Shown piece by piece: positions 7,022 through 17,484 of a stretch of 52,329 nucleotides of DNA. Origin of the DNA: a virus; the IMG/VR virus record IMGVR_UViG_3300050821_003564, positions 1 to 52,329 of that record; one strand, written 5' to 3'. The notes beneath the pieces are model-generated. The model did not search any database. It was not told where the DNA came from and saw only the letters and a list, made by a program, of their open reading frames with translations. The position numbers and the translations under genes are program-made. Numbering within the stretch: position 1 is the stretch's first letter; every line of letters begins with the position of its first letter.

Positions 7022-10000
7022 TTATTGGACTCCAGTCTGTTTCTGCTTAATCTGCTGTATCTTGTTATAGGTATCTAAATCTCTAGAACGAGGATCTTTA
7101 ACCAATAGGTTATAATCTACTCTATCTATGATTGACTGATTATTCTTAATGGCAGCAGATACTGCACCACCAATCTTCTCAGGAGGATACCCGAATTGAT
7201 TTAAGTATGCGAAAGCATTCTTAATGTGAACTTTAGCTCCCTCAGGATCTTTATTCTTAGCTGCTTGTGTCCCTAAGGTAAACTCTTTCTGAAACAATCC
7301 GTATAACTGATTATCATATTCTCTATGCTGTTTCAGAGTAATAGACTTACGCCAGACATCAGTTGCACGCTGATCTGAAAGACCTGTAAGACCTTGTAGA
7401 ATAGCCATGGCTGGAGATGTCGGATATAAGTCAGCTCCGTTCTTAGTAGTCCAGTTACCGAAGTTAATGGCAGCTAGAGTTTTAGAAGCCTGACTAAAAG
7501 ATGATATCTCTTTGAATGGACCGACAGCATCATCAACAGTTAGTTGATAGTCTCCTTGGCCTTTCCAAGCCTGAGCAACGACCGTACGGAAGCCGCTGGT
7601 AGCTCCCCAGATATTATGGAGGGTACTATAGCTAGCGCCACCTAGAACGTCTAGGATGGTCTTATCCCCGTCTACTACATCTTCAATGGCTCCGACACCT
7701 TCGACGCCATATCTACCACCGACGTTAAAGAATGTACCTTTCTGGATATCTGCGCCACCAGTAATCAAAGCTCCGACTAAGGAAGGAATGCCTTGCATCA
7801 TGGCTGAAGTAACGAAGTTGTCTCCTAAGACATATCCATTCTGTTGGGCATAGTTACGTATACTATTCCCAAACGGATATAGACCTAAACCTGTGGCTGC
7901 AGGTATACCAAAGAACAACATGTTGGCTCCGAATAATCTGGCCTTCTCGACACCAGTCAGTCGTGTACCGGTCATCAATTCGAATAGACGTAATTGATAA
8001 GTATAGAACTGTGCAGGAACAGACATGACCCCTTTAGTAACTGTAGAGGTCGAAGCTCTAGTCATGTTATGTGAAAGTATATCTGCACGCTCTAAGATAC
8101 GCTGTAAGTTATCGTCTGTAATTCTACCTGTAGGATTTAAAGCTCTGAATTCTTTATAGGCCATGTGCCAGGATGCAGAACGCAACCAAGTGACACCGCC
8201 TCTGAAGAACATCTGACCTGCATCTAAGAACTTGTCGGTACCGTTGCTAAATATCTTATTAGCGAATGGAGTGTCTAGATAAGCATGTTCACCAGCCACA
8301 TCCATAAACCCAGTCCTTTTCTCAGGACCGTGGATCAAAGACATAGACTCCTTGAACTCTCCTGGCTTCCAGCCTATACCCATCTTAGCTGCCATTTCAT
8401 CCAAGTGATCAATCATACTAGGATTAATACGTGCCCATCCATGTAATAGAGAAGCAAAGGTACCTTGGAACCCTACCTTAGCTCCTGCAATGCCTACTGC
8501 ATTGACAATAGTCATAGCATGAACAAACAATTGAGGAACTGAGAACAGCCCCATCTTCATATTGAAGACAACGGATCTCATAAACCTAAATGGATCTTTT
8601 AAGGAAGGCAGCAACCAGTCAGGGGTCAGTGCTACAGCCTTAGGACCAAGCTTACCATAGATAGAATCAACCATAGCCTGCTGAGCAGACATAAGGAAAT
8701 TATCAGTTGAACTAGGAGTACCAATCAACTGTTTAATCTTCATACGATTAGACATAAGCTGACGTTTAACCTCTTCAGGTGCCCCAGGCTTCCAATGCTC
8801 TTCAATGTTATTGAAGTAGTGGAACGGAGACTTGTCAACCTCATCTAACTCATGAGTCTTAATCCATGGACGAGCTTCTTGTATCCAATGTTCTATTGAA
8901 TAGATCTTGTAGTCATCCATGAATGTACTATTAGCTATTTTAGAGAGAGCCCTATTCATAGTAGTAATAGGATCTAACATCTCAGCTGGCTCGTACTTAT
9001 AGATTGGATTATGTCTAGACCCTGTATCATTTAAGGTATAGACGTCCCAGCTATCTCTATCACCAGTGTACTGTATCTGAGCCTGTCTAGCTAGAGAACC
9101 TTGACGGGTACCGTCTTTAAACGAACCCTTGCCGTGCTCTGCCTCAACACGTGCCTGTAGATCAGTGTCCATATCATGGATCATCTTATCTCTAGGAACT
9201 ACACGTAGAGGTTCTGTAAGGCTTAAGCGAGGCGCAATCTCTTCACCGTGCGCGCCGGTGGTGGGTGCATACCATCCCTTGTGAGTTTCCCAAGGAATGT
9301 CAGGCAACCCCTCCTTAGACATCGCTAAAGCCTTAGCCTCATCTTCTTTCCCTGCTCTGAGCAACTCACGGACATTGTTTAGTTTCTCGACGACATCTTT
9401 GCCAAGACGGCGTATAGCCATAGGCATAAGAGTAGAGTCACCTTCATACCAACGAAAACCTGTAGCCTCATCGTGGACTATTTTAGCTTGCTTAATGTAA
9501 TGATCATAGTCATAGTCCCAGTGACCTCCTCCTCTACGAGGAACTTGGTCTGCTAGGGAAATAGGCTTGGATTCAGCATTCTCAGTAACAACATATCGTA
9601 TACGAGAATCACTATTAAAGAACTTCTTTAGAGGACGTTTCTCAGGGTCATGTACTTCAATGACCTTTTGTTCACCACCCTTGATCTGAGGTTCAATCTT
9701 TTCTCTGAGCTTAGGAGGAATACGGTTAGCTCCGCCTTGATAGACAACGTTACCTTTACGTCCCATTATAACAATAGTGTCATCGCTGGCAGGCAAGACA
9801 TTCTTAGATACTCCGTCGAAGAAGTCTGAACTTCTATCTGAGCCGTCTTCAGCAAAAGACTTTAGACTGTGGGACTCAACGCCTACCCGTATCTTGTTTC
9901 TATACAATCCCATGGACCGTAGAACACGATCGTATTCGACTATTCGCTTATAGGCAAAGTATGCAGACTTCTCTACATCAGTAGGCAGTCTCTGAAATGA

Positions 10001-12493
10001 TGTCTGATAGAAGTTATCTAATTCTCCGCCATCCTTGAAGAAGTATCCTAGCTTAGTTGGATCATCAGGATCAGGCATCTTACGAGCAGCATTCAAGGTG
10101 CGTTCGAACTCATTCCAGTTCTTACGTCCAATCTTACCGATGTCTCGAGCAGTCTCTTTAGCATATTCTAAGAAAGAAGAAGCATTGTAAGTAGCAAGCT
10201 TACGTTGCATTCTATTCTCAAAGGATAGTGTTTCCTCAGGAGTTCTTAACCAACCTAAGAAGGAGTTAGCCCAACTGTCTGGGGTAACCGCATCTGCTGT
10301 TTTAAGAAGCATGTCTCTAATGACACTGGAAGTTTCATCCAGGGGTTTACTGACTCTAATGAACCATCCCAAACCATCTTTATCAATCTCTGGACTAGCT
10401 ATGCCATATACTTTTGCATATCTCTCAGCAGCTAATCTACTATTAAAATACTCACCAGTATCTCGTCCAACGATCATATCCATGTGATAAGTATTAGTAA
10501 TTGGATGATACCGTGGATTAGATATGTTCAATATGGAGTTAGTTAGACCGGGATACGAATCTTTAGTATATTGCTTAACTGCTTCGACAGCACTCTTAAT
10601 TGCATCATTCCATTTAGACGGATCAGTGAGCAACTGCGGTATACGATTAACACGCATTATGTTTTTAGCAATGTTTAGAATGTTGTTGCCAAAGGCTCTA
10701 GACTGTTCAGCAACTCGATTAGCAATCTCCTGACCACCGTTACCAGGGTTATTGGTAAAGGCTACTTCATCTGATTTCAAATAAGATGGAAGAGGATCTA
10801 ATGCTTGTTGACCTGGATGTGCTTGGTGTGTCAGATCCTTCATGATATCTTCAGTAACACCAACAGTAGCAGCAGCGCCTAGATCACCTCTGCCTGCATT
10901 AGCTCTCTTCTCAGGATCACCACTGAAGTCTTGATTGATGTGGATATCAGACCAATGCTCACCTTCGAGCATCTTCTGAAGTTCTTGGTCACTTACTTTA
11001 GACCAATCGACAGTAGAGTAGTCAGAAGGCTCAGGAAGACTTCCTTTGCCTGCCATATAGTCTGCATGCCAAGCTTGAAGATCCTTCTTCTCTTGTTCTA
11101 GCTTATTAATGCCATCTACAATCTTCTTGAGCTGTATATTACGCATACCCTCATTCGGGTATCTACCAACCGTAGTCTCTTTAATCTCAGCGAGAGGAAC
11201 ATGCTGTGAAGTCATATTCTGAGGATTCTCAGGATCTTCAAAGCTTATCTTTTGGTAGGGTTCTCCATTAGGGCCCTTAGTAGGTCTGCCAATTATATCG
11301 ACATCCATATCCCCGTACTTACCGACGCGGGGACCCACACGCAACGGTTCATTAGCGACTGCCTTATAACCTTTACGGGCTTGCATAATAGAGTAGTCAA
11401 TAGCCATAGACCTCTCACCAAAATGTTGATTAACAACACTTCGGACAGTGGGTCCACTGCCTGCAGTAGATTTAACTACATCTTTAACAGCTTCTGTCGT
11501 TGCATTGCTTAAAGCAGCCTTCTCAGCGACCTTCTCAGCAACAACCTTAGCAGCACCGCGAATAAATCCTTTGACAGCCACTGGCCCTGGTAGAACTGAA
11601 AGATCTAACAAAGTCATGGCATTGTTTAGCATACGTTCAGATGTAGATTGGCCTAAGGCTACTTGAGCAAATATCTTAGCAGCATCTGGACTGCTCTGAG
11701 CAATCTTGTCTACTGTTGCTTGAAGCTTTATACGTCTCTTCTCTAGATCTGGTTCAGACTCTATATCAGCTAACTGACTTCTCAGAACATCTCCACGAAG
11801 ACCTCCAAAGTAACTAGTACGATCTGTATTACCTCTCAAGAGGTTTTCTAACCGTCCCGGTATTAGAGACTTGGCTTGATCCCAAGCCCAGCCTGCCATA
11901 GATTCATCACGATACTTATCAGCAGTATCTTGGGCAATCTTCTGAGCCATCTCTCGCCAAGCTATAAGAGATTCTCCTACCTTCCTGATAGCCTTAACAC
12001 GCTCAGGTATCTGTTCCATAGCCTGTGGCATAAATGATCCTTTATTAAATTGATCACTTATATCCCACATGGGCTTTAAGTATTCGCCAGCATAGTACTC
12101 CTCCAACACTGAGTTAGGGTTGGTCGGTGCTGGCTGTCCTACTATAGCTGCCATCTGCTCTTTACCTTGAGCAAACGTAGCTTGATCTTTAGATATAGCT
12201 CCGCCCATTGTATCAGCCATACCTTGTATTAGCTGACGATGGGCAACACTTTTCTGTACGTCTGCAGTAGCAGAAACTTCTTGCCTTAGTGCGTGTTCTT
12301 GACCTGAAGCTAAGGCTTGCTGCAGATCTTCATAGGATACATTAGAAGTAGACTTAAGAGCGAACGCAGCCTTCTTAGCTCTAGATTCAGCTATAGTTGG
12401 AGAACTAGGAACAGCATTCTGCTCCTGATCTAAACTAATCTGAGGAGCTTCTTGATCTTCTGGTTGAAATGAAATAGGTTGTTTATTATCCAT
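7022..12493 (-). CDS. giant internal virion / DNA-ejection protein, 1823 aa
   Basis: This is the largest gene. Its ATG overlaps the stop of no neighbour but abuts the preceding gene end at 12493. It is rich in helices. There are hydrophobic stretches around residues 290-320 (LLDLSVLPGPVAVKGFIRGA), 1325-1365 and 1500-1540 (LFGANMLFFGIPAATGLGLY), which could insert in the host envelope. Size and order fit the T7 gp16 slot, the protein that forms a conduit for DNA. I see no convincing N-terminal transglycosylase motif. The central part has many aromatic and Arg residues. Assignment as ejection protein is inferred from size and synteny. Confidence 0.65.
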   Translation of the reverse strand: MDNKQPISFQPEDQEAPQISLDQEQNAVPSSPTIAESRAKKAAFALKSTSNVSYEDLQQALASGQEHALRQEVSATADVQKSVAHRQLIQGMADTMGGAISKDQATFAQGKEQMAAIVGQPAPTNPNSVLEEYYAGEYLKPMWDISDQFNKGSFMPQAMEQIPERVKAIRKVGESLIAWREMAQKIAQDTADKYRDESMAGWAWDQAKSLIPGRLENLLRGNTDRTSYFGGLRGDVLRSQLADIESEPDLEKRRIKLQATVDKIAQSSPDAAKIFAQVALGQSTSERMLNNAMTLLDLSVLPGPVAVKGFIRGAAKVVAEKVAEKAALSNATTEAVKDVVKSTAGSGPTVRSVVNQHFGERSMAIDYSIMQARKGYKAVANEPLRVGPRVGKYGDMDVDIIGRPTKGPNGEPYQKISFEDPENPQNMTSQHVPLAEIKETTVGRYPNEGMRNIQLKKIVDGINKLEQEKKDLQAWHADYMAGKGSLPEPSDYSTVDWSKVSDQELQKMLEGEHWSDIHINQDFSGDPEKRANAGRGDLGAAATVGVTEDIMKDLTHQAHPGQQALDPLPSYLKSDEVAFTNNPGNGGQEIANRVAEQSRAFGNNILNIAKNIMRVNRIPQLLTDPSKWNDAIKSAVEAVKQYTKDSYPGLTNSILNISNPRYHPITNTYHMDMIVGRDTGEYFNSRLAAERYAKVYGIASPEIDKDGLGWFIRVSKPLDETSSVIRDMLLKTADAVTPDSWANSFLGWLRTPEETLSFENRMQRKLATYNASSFLEYAKETARDIGKIGRKNWNEFERTLNAARKMPDPDDPTKLGYFFKDGGELDNFYQTSFQRLPTDVEKSAYFAYKRIVEYDRVLRSMGLYRNKIRVGVESHSLKSFAEDGSDRSSDFFDGVSKNVLPASDDTIVIMGRKGNVVYQGGANRIPPKLREKIEPQIKGGEQKVIEVHDPEKRPLKKFFNSDSRIRYVVTENAESKPISLADQVPRRGGGHWDYDYDHYIKQAKIVHDEATGFRWYEGDSTLMPMAIRRLGKDVVEKLNNVRELLRAGKEDEAKALAMSKEGLPDIPWETHKGWYAPTTGAHGEEIAPRLSLTEPLRVVPRDKMIHDMDTDLQARVEAEHGKGSFKDGTRQGSLARQAQIQYTGDRDSWDVYTLNDTGSRHNPIYKYEPAEMLDPITTMNRALSKIANSTFMDDYKIYSIEHWIQEARPWIKTHELDEVDKSPFHYFNNIEEHWKPGAPEEVKRQLMSNRMKIKQLIGTPSSTDNFLMSAQQAMVDSIYGKLGPKAVALTPDWLLPSLKDPFRFMRSVVFNMKMGLFSVPQLFVHAMTIVNAVGIAGAKVGFQGTFASLLHGWARINPSMIDHLDEMAAKMGIGWKPGEFKESMSLIHGPEKRTGFMDVAGEHAYLDTPFANKIFSNGTDKFLDAGQMFFRGGVTWLRSASWHMAYKEFRALNPTGRITDDNLQRILERADILSHNMTRASTSTVTKGVMSVPAQFYTYQLRLFELMTGTRLTGVEKARLFGANMLFFGIPAATGLGLYPFGNSIRNYAQQNGYVLGDNFVTSAMMQGIPSLVGALITGGADIQKGTFFNVGGRYGVEGVGAIEDVVDGDKTILDVLGGASYSTLHNIWGATSGFRTVVAQAWKGQGDYQLTVDDAVGPFKEISSFSQASKTLAAINFGNWTTKNGADLYPTSPAMAILQGLTGLSDQRATDVWRKSITLKQHREYDNQLYGLFQKEFTLGTQAAKNKDPEGAKVHIKNAFAYLNQFGYPPEKIGGAVSAAIKNNQSIIDRVDYNLLVKDPRSRDLDTYNKIQQIKQKQTGVQ

Positions 12494-13038
12494 TACCCTA
12501 TTCCAAACGGACCGTTAAACAGAGACGCCACACTTGGACTAATCTGTTGAGATATATTACCTAAAGAAGTTGCTGACCTAGAGATATCTCCACCAATGGC
12601 AGCTATACCTTGCGCTGTACCCTGCGATCCTTGCAGACCTGCTATTGCAATCTTATTCTGAGATATTGAAGTATCCAAACCAAATATGTTTCTACCAATC
12701 TCCAGGTTCTGATTAATCCCCTGTAGATTGAAATTACCTTGTCCTGATAGTTGAGCTTGAGCTCCTTGTAGGCCAGTCCCTTGAGTAGAACCAGTCTGTC
12801 CTTGAACAGTAGCTACTGCTGCGTGCCTAGATCTCTGCGCATTGCGTACTGTGTCCAACTGACGTCGTCTAGCGTCTATCTCCATAGCATTCTTACGCTG
12901 TGCGTTGACTTGCATCTCCAAGCCAGCATTCTGCTGCTCATAGCCAGAGATCTGCTTAGCATCTGAACTGGCACTCATAGTGCCTAGTATTGAAGTTGCA
13001 AAACCAGCAACCGTTAAACCTATAGTAACTGGATCCAT
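12493..13038 (-). CDS. internal virion protein B (gp14-like), 181 aa
   Basis: The ATG at 13038 shares its A with the stop of the tail tubular protein B gene, so translation is coupled; a longer frame from 13074 only shadows that gene. The sequence MDPVTIGLTVAGFATSILGT opens with a hydrophobic helix, followed by a Gln/Ala/Arg-rich helical region (YEQQNAGLEMQVNAQRKNAM) and a Gly/Gln-rich second half. This layout is typical of gp14-type core proteins of T7-like virions, which are ejected into the outer membrane. Confidence 0.75.
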   Translation of the reverse strand: MDPVTIGLTVAGFATSILGTMSASSDAKQISGYEQQNAGLEMQVNAQRKNAMEIDARRRQLDTVRNAQRSRHAAVATVQGQTGSTQGTGLQGAQAQLSGQGNFNLQGINQNLEIGRNIFGLDTSISQNKIAIAGLQGSQGTAQGIAAIGGDISRSATSLGNISQQISPSVASLFNGPFGIG

Positions 13039-15404
13039 TAAACACTCATCGCTTGCGTCTCTGCAAGGCTCCATCCCATAATATTAAAAGGTTGTCCCTG
13101 AATAGAGACAACATTTAGTTGAAGGACATATCCATTCCCTCGTATTCTAAGTCGTCTAAACTGTTTACCAAACTTACCTGAAGTAAGATTGTGCTGAACT
13201 GTTTGCATTGTTGAGAACTTATTGGAACTATTGGATATAGCAAAGTTCCATTGTCCTTGAGCTCTATATGATGTACTTGTAGTATTGTCTGAGTACATCA
13301 TGACATACGTAGGCTGGAACTTACGTTGAGCATCACCATGAAGTCTATAGGCAGTTGTAAAAGAACTGGAGTAGTTCACCGGAGTTCCAGATGATTCCCA
13401 GTCTTGCCAGTTTATGTTGTCTCTCTCTTCTGAGAAAGTAAACTGATAGTTACCTGAAACTAAATTAGATGTAAGATATTTAAATCCAGGTAAAGGAGAA
13501 GTACTTCCACCTGTGTAAGTAACGTACTGAATGTCATGTACGTAGGGACCAGCAGATATATTCCAAGTATAGAAAGCTTGTATAAACATACTCATAGTAA
13601 GAACACTATCGTACTGGTATCTATCAGTAACGCTGCTTTCATTAGTACTTCTATATATCCATTCTACTTGACCTGTAATAGGATTGTAAGCGCCTCTAGC
13701 AAACTTCTTACTTTGCTTAGGTATCTTGTCGTAGAATTGTTTAATAGTATTAAGTGTCAACGTATTGACAGCAAGTCCTTGTTGGTCTGATTGTATACCT
13801 ACTGTATAGATACCTTCTTCATTCCAGAACATCGGATAACCCAGGACATCTACAAAAGACGTAGATGAAATGCTTTGAATAGCAGATAGCTTAGAAATGT
13901 TATAGTCAGTAGCTTCGAAACCTATACCTGTACTTCCAGATATAAACCAAATACCGTTAGCAGCAAATATAAGAAGACCGTTAGTTATAGGAAATAACTT
14001 ATAGATGGAACCACTTCCTTGGATGGTTATAATCCCTCCATCATCTGGAAGAAGATCAAATAAAGTTTCTGAAGTAGGATCATTAGTTTGATAGCATCTA
14101 GCAAACTGCTCAGGTTTAATAGCTATCTGAGAGAAGTATATATTCTCAGACCAAGACGTAGTAGCTCCCGCAACTACCTGACCATCATCTACGCCTGCAT
14201 ACCAAACACGTCCTGCAAAGAATGTTCCAGTCTTAGGACGTTTAGTCGTAATAATATCAGTTATTCCAGGAACTCCGGATATTCCTGAACGTTGCTGCAT
14301 AAAGGCTTGCATAATGTAGAAGCCTTTAGGTGCAGGTCCGGATCCTAAGGTTACGTTATTTATTGTAGTAGTTGGATTATATACCCCAGTACTATCTTTA
14401 AATGTCCACCACACATCTGCATTAGACGGGTAATTACCTATGTCTGAATGCCAAGTAGCTATCTGACCTCCTGCATTAGCCGGAGATATTGTGGAACTTA
14501 AAGAATAATTAAGAGGAGGTGGTGTTCCTGTTACTGCAGTTGAAGAAGTAACATTTAAAGTTAAGGTAGTTCCGGAGTATGCATTAACTAATCCTGAAGC
14601 ATATAAAGTATATGTAAACCCAGGAGCAGAAAGAATTCCTACGATGGTTATAGATTGCCCTAAGTTGACTCCAGACAGTCCTGCCTGAACTTGAAAAGAA
14701 ACTAAACCTATTGGATACTGAACAGGACTAGTAGTTAATACTTTAGAACTTGAGTTAGCCGACCAAACCGCTTGGTTAGTCCAGCCTTGGTTCTGTAGAT
14801 TATACTGATGATAATTAGAAAGTGTAGTCGGTCTATAAGTATCTGGACCAGGAAGGACCAATTCTCCAGTGCCTACAAAATCTCTAATCAATACTGTTAT
14901 AGCATTAGAAGAAATTACACCTGAAGTAAAAGTACAATAGGAAGGATCTTGATCTGCTTTGAATATAAACAGATAACCATTACCAGTTGAGAACTGACAT
15001 TCAACAGTAGGATCTCCTGACAATGATACAGTAGAAGCTAGAAGAGTTGTGCTGAGTGGGTTTGTAATAGTAGAATTAGTTAATTGGTAGAAATATATAG
15101 TAAGACCAATCTGAACTACATAAAGCTTAGTGGAGCCGTCTCCGCCAGCGTTCGTCCAGATAAAAGTAGAAATAGCAGAATTAGTCCGATTGATATTGTT
15201 AATTGTAAAACCGGATTCGTAATCAAAACCATTTCTCCTAAAGACAGCACCAGTATGAAAGAACGTACAATTAGATGTAGCTGTGCAAGAGTTCTCTGGG
15301 AAGTTTAATCCAGTGAATTCAGTCTTCAGTCCACCTGTAAAGTTATTCTCAAGTACGTTCCGCCAACCACGTAACGTGGCGGATTCTACTGGTTGCCTAG
15401 CCAT
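13038..15404 (-). CDS. tail tubular protein B (gp12-like nozzle), 788 aa
   Basis: The length matches T7 gp12 (794 aa). It follows the tail tubular A gene with one small gene between. The protein is beta-rich with many Ser, Thr, Asn and Tyr. Features typical of the family are the early segment with TGAVFRRNGFDYESG, the RVWYAGVDDG region near residue 400 and repeated strand motifs. Residues about 235-305 contain a beta insert (NAYSGTTLTLNVTSSTAVTG) that resembles an insert in the tail tubular A protein of this genome. It forms the distal tail nozzle. Confidence 0.82.
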   Translation of the reverse strand: MARQPVESATLRGWRNVLENNFTGGLKTEFTGLNFPENSCTATSNCTFFHTGAVFRRNGFDYESGFTINNINRTNSAISTFIWTNAGGDGSTKLYVVQIGLTIYFYQLTNSTITNPLSTTLLASTVSLSGDPTVECQFSTGNGYLFIFKADQDPSYCTFTSGVISSNAITVLIRDFVGTGELVLPGPDTYRPTTLSNYHQYNLQNQGWTNQAVWSANSSSKVLTTSPVQYPIGLVSFQVQAGLSGVNLGQSITIVGILSAPGFTYTLYASGLVNAYSGTTLTLNVTSSTAVTGTPPPLNYSLSSTISPANAGGQIATWHSDIGNYPSNADVWWTFKDSTGVYNPTTTINNVTLGSGPAPKGFYIMQAFMQQRSGISGVPGITDIITTKRPKTGTFFAGRVWYAGVDDGQVVAGATTSWSENIYFSQIAIKPEQFARCYQTNDPTSETLFDLLPDDGGIITIQGSGSIYKLFPITNGLLIFAANGIWFISGSTGIGFEATDYNISKLSAIQSISSTSFVDVLGYPMFWNEEGIYTVGIQSDQQGLAVNTLTLNTIKQFYDKIPKQSKKFARGAYNPITGQVEWIYRSTNESSVTDRYQYDSVLTMSMFIQAFYTWNISAGPYVHDIQYVTYTGGSTSPLPGFKYLTSNLVSGNYQFTFSEERDNINWQDWESSGTPVNYSSSFTTAYRLHGDAQRKFQPTYVMMYSDNTTSTSYRAQGQWNFAISNSSNKFSTMQTVQHNLTSGKFGKQFRRLRIRGNGYVLQLNVVSIQGQPFNIMGWSLAETQAMSV

Positions 15405-15694
15405 TAAAGAACTTCTGCCACCTTTATATTTCTCTTGCTAAAATATTCAGTAGCGAACTTTAGAAGAGCCGAATAGGTTGTAAACGTTTGTGAATCTAGT
15501 TCAGGCGGAAGTTTTCCTCTGGCATCGTATCTAAAATGCCATAAGTTTGTTTGATCATCCATTAGCGCATGGAGCTTCTGTTCACCTGTGAATAAGCGCC
15601 TATCGATCAATCCTGTGCTCGAAAGAGGCGCCTTATCATCTATCTGAGACAGAGAAAGGAGTCTGTCGTTTCCTCTTAGTTTATTTTCAACCAT
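15404..15694 (-). CDS. small protein between the tail tubular genes, 96 aa
   Basis: The ATG overlaps the TAA of the tail tubular A gene (TAATG), and the stop overlaps the start of tail tubular B. It encodes MVENKLRGNDRLLSLSQIDD..., with a middle segment LWHFRYDARGKLPPEL and a helical C-terminus. Position suggests a tail or lysis accessory protein, but I recognise no family. Confidence 0.6.
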   Translation of the reverse strand: MVENKLRGNDRLLSLSQIDDKAPLSSTGLIDRRLFTGEQKLHALMDDQTNLWHFRYDARGKLPPELDSQTFTTYSALLKFATEYFSKRNIKVAEVL

Positions 15695-16845
15695 TATAAA
15701 AACCTACTATTCTTTTGTCTGAATGTATGAAACCATTCGCCTGCACTACCTGACCAGGCTCGTCGGCCAAAGTCTGGAAGAGCATCGAAGTATGAGGGTT
15801 GTGTATTTACTGCTTTATTCTTTTGTACTGAACTCCACTGTCTTTTAACTTCTTGATCTGCCTTAGGATGTGGTATCTGCTTGATTTCATAGAAGGCTAG
15901 AGATTTAGCTTCATTAAGAAGCAAAGGAAACTGCTGATCATCTAAAGCTGGAATAAACGTATCTACTGCTTGCCAAGAAGGAATAGCCTGACCTAGACAC
16001 ATAGTCTTGTTAGTCTGTAAAGTACTGTCTTGAGTCTGATCGTATGAATCAAAGATTACATAATAGTTCTGAAGTATAGTACAGAACTGAGGGGTTATAT
16101 CTGTCTTATAGTAGAAGGTAAAACTTTGATCAGCTTCAGTTGCAGTAGGAGTAAAGTTAAATTGCTGAACATCATTGTCTGTTGGATTGAAACCATTCAC
16201 ATAATCAACAAACTGCTGAACAGGTAGAATGGTAACATACTGATACCCAGGAGCTGCATTAATCCCAACACCACCGTTGATAATCCAAGCACCGAAGGTT
16301 CCTGAACCTGTTACGTTAGTTATATTAACTATAAGAGTGGTTCCAGAATAACTAGTAACTGTCCCATACATAAAGTTAGTGCCGGAGTTTATAGCTACAT
16401 TCTGACCTGCCTTGACTATGTTAGATGGAATTACTGTCGCTGTGAAAGTTTTGCTTCCTAGTCCAATAGTATTGGAAGTAGTGGAGGCAGTAGTCCATAG
16501 CGGCTGAGCAACAATGTCTGTGTTTAGATTATGTGAGAATGCGCCGAACTGATCATCCTGAGTAGAACCGTCTGCTACATTAGAGTTGAAATACTTAATC
16601 CAGGTAATCTTCTCAATGTGGTCTGGTCTATACATAATCACAGGTTGAGTCGGATCAGCTGAAGAAGTCAACTGGAATAGTTCATCGTGGATAGGAAGAT
16701 CATTCCTAGCCACCATGTTGTAATAGACTGTACGTAAGATCTCAGCAACTTGAAGAGACTCTGCAGTATCTCCAATACTATTAACTTCGTCTGAGTTCAG
16801 ACTAGCTAATATAGATTGGGTTAGATCAAGTAAAGTTCTCTTCAC
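15694..16845 (-). CDS. tail tubular protein A (gp11-like gatekeeper), 383 aa
   Basis: The N-terminus (LDLTQSILASLNSDEVNSIG) and following helices (SLQVAEILRTVYYNMVARND) are characteristic of T7 gp11-type proteins that bind the portal and form the upper tail. T7 gp11 is 196 aa; the excess here is largely an insert at about residues 120-190 (GLGSKTFTATVIPSNIVKAG ... VTSYSGTTLIVNITNVTGSG), a beta domain similar to one in the tail tubular B protein. The C-terminal part has DGLPDFGRRAWSG-like residues after a basic helix. The start overlaps the previous stop by 4 bp. Confidence 0.82.
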   Translation of the reverse strand: MKRTLLDLTQSILASLNSDEVNSIGDTAESLQVAEILRTVYYNMVARNDLPIHDELFQLTSSADPTQPVIMYRPDHIEKITWIKYFNSNVADGSTQDDQFGAFSHNLNTDIVAQPLWTTASTTSNTIGLGSKTFTATVIPSNIVKAGQNVAINSGTNFMYGTVTSYSGTTLIVNITNVTGSGTFGAWIINGGVGINAAPGYQYVTILPVQQFVDYVNGFNPTDNDVQQFNFTPTATEADQSFTFYYKTDITPQFCTILQNYYVIFDSYDQTQDSTLQTNKTMCLGQAIPSWQAVDTFIPALDDQQFPLLLNEAKSLAFYEIKQIPHPKADQEVKRQWSSVQKNKAVNTQPSYFDALPDFGRRAWSGSAGEWFHTFRQKNSRFL

Positions 16846-17228
16846 CGCTTTATAATCCTCACGACATTTTCAATACCTCTTTTACCAAAGAGGAACATAA
16901 TCATTATTCCAGCCCATTGATCTAACTCGGGAGTTAGTTTAGGAACTGGAAGTCCCGCCAGACTATCTGCTATTCCGTATAAGAAATAGATAAACAGAGT
17001 GTACAGAAATAGATGATCTGGCTCATACCACCTTCCTATTTCAGCAATACGAAGTTGATTCTGTGCCTGTATCTCTACCTGCTGCACAGCTAATTCCCGT
17101 GCAGCTAAATCAGCAGCGATCTGTTCCTGTGTGTTACCTGCGTCTAATTTGGCCTTATACGCATTGATAAGGCCTGTTATGACAGGACCACCAAAGAAAT
17201 TAAGAACTGGTCCCAGGAGTGCTAGCAT
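16842..17228 (-). CDS. membrane protein, probable holin or lysis accessory, 128 aa
   Basis: Residues 1-22 (MLALLGPVLNFFGGPVITGL) are hydrophobic. Residues 25-65 form a Gln/Ala/Glu-rich helix (TQEQIAADLAARELAVQQVE). After WYEPDH come a second hydrophobic helix (LFLYTLFIYFLYGIADSLAG) and a third short one (AGIMIMFLFG). Two or three membrane segments next to the endolysin gene fit a holin of the 3TM type found in some alphaproteobacterial phages and gene-transfer agents. The ATG lies 29 bp inside the preceding gene. Confidence 0.6.
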   Translation of the reverse strand: MLALLGPVLNFFGGPVITGLINAYKAKLDAGNTQEQIAADLAARELAVQQVEIQAQNQLRIAEIGRWYEPDHLFLYTLFIYFLYGIADSLAGLPVPKLTPELDQWAGIMIMFLFGKRGIENVVRIIKR

Positions 17229-17484
17229 TAGCCGCTACTGTAGTAAGATGTCTTGTGAATATAACTAGAGCGAACAGAGCAGCACTTATCGAAGTTGCTT
17301 CCTCAGCAGTTACAAAAGTAGTCAAGGGAACATTAGTAAAATACTCTTGCGCAACTGCGCCGGTAGATCCTAACAAACCCAAGCCTGCGATGAGATGTGT
17401 CTTAATGCCAGGGGCAATAGATGCACACCAGCTATCAAACTTAGTCCAGTCTGCTTTAAGTCCATTCCACGTGGAAGTAAACAT
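17200..17484 (-). CDS. small membrane protein next to endolysin, putative holin, 94 aa
   Basis: The sequence MFTSTWNGLKADWTKFDSWC is followed by two hydrophobic segments (THLIAGLGLLGSTGAVAQ at 29-46 and SISAALFALVIFTRHLTTVA at 65-84). It starts one base after the endolysin stop. The pattern suits a class II-like holin; the neighbouring 128-aa membrane protein is the alternative. I cannot tell which is the true holin. Confidence 0.55.
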   Translation of the reverse strand: MFTSTWNGLKADWTKFDSWCASIAPGIKTHLIAGLGLLGSTGAVAQEYFTNVPLTTFVTAEEATSISAALFALVIFTRHLTTVAANASTPGTSS

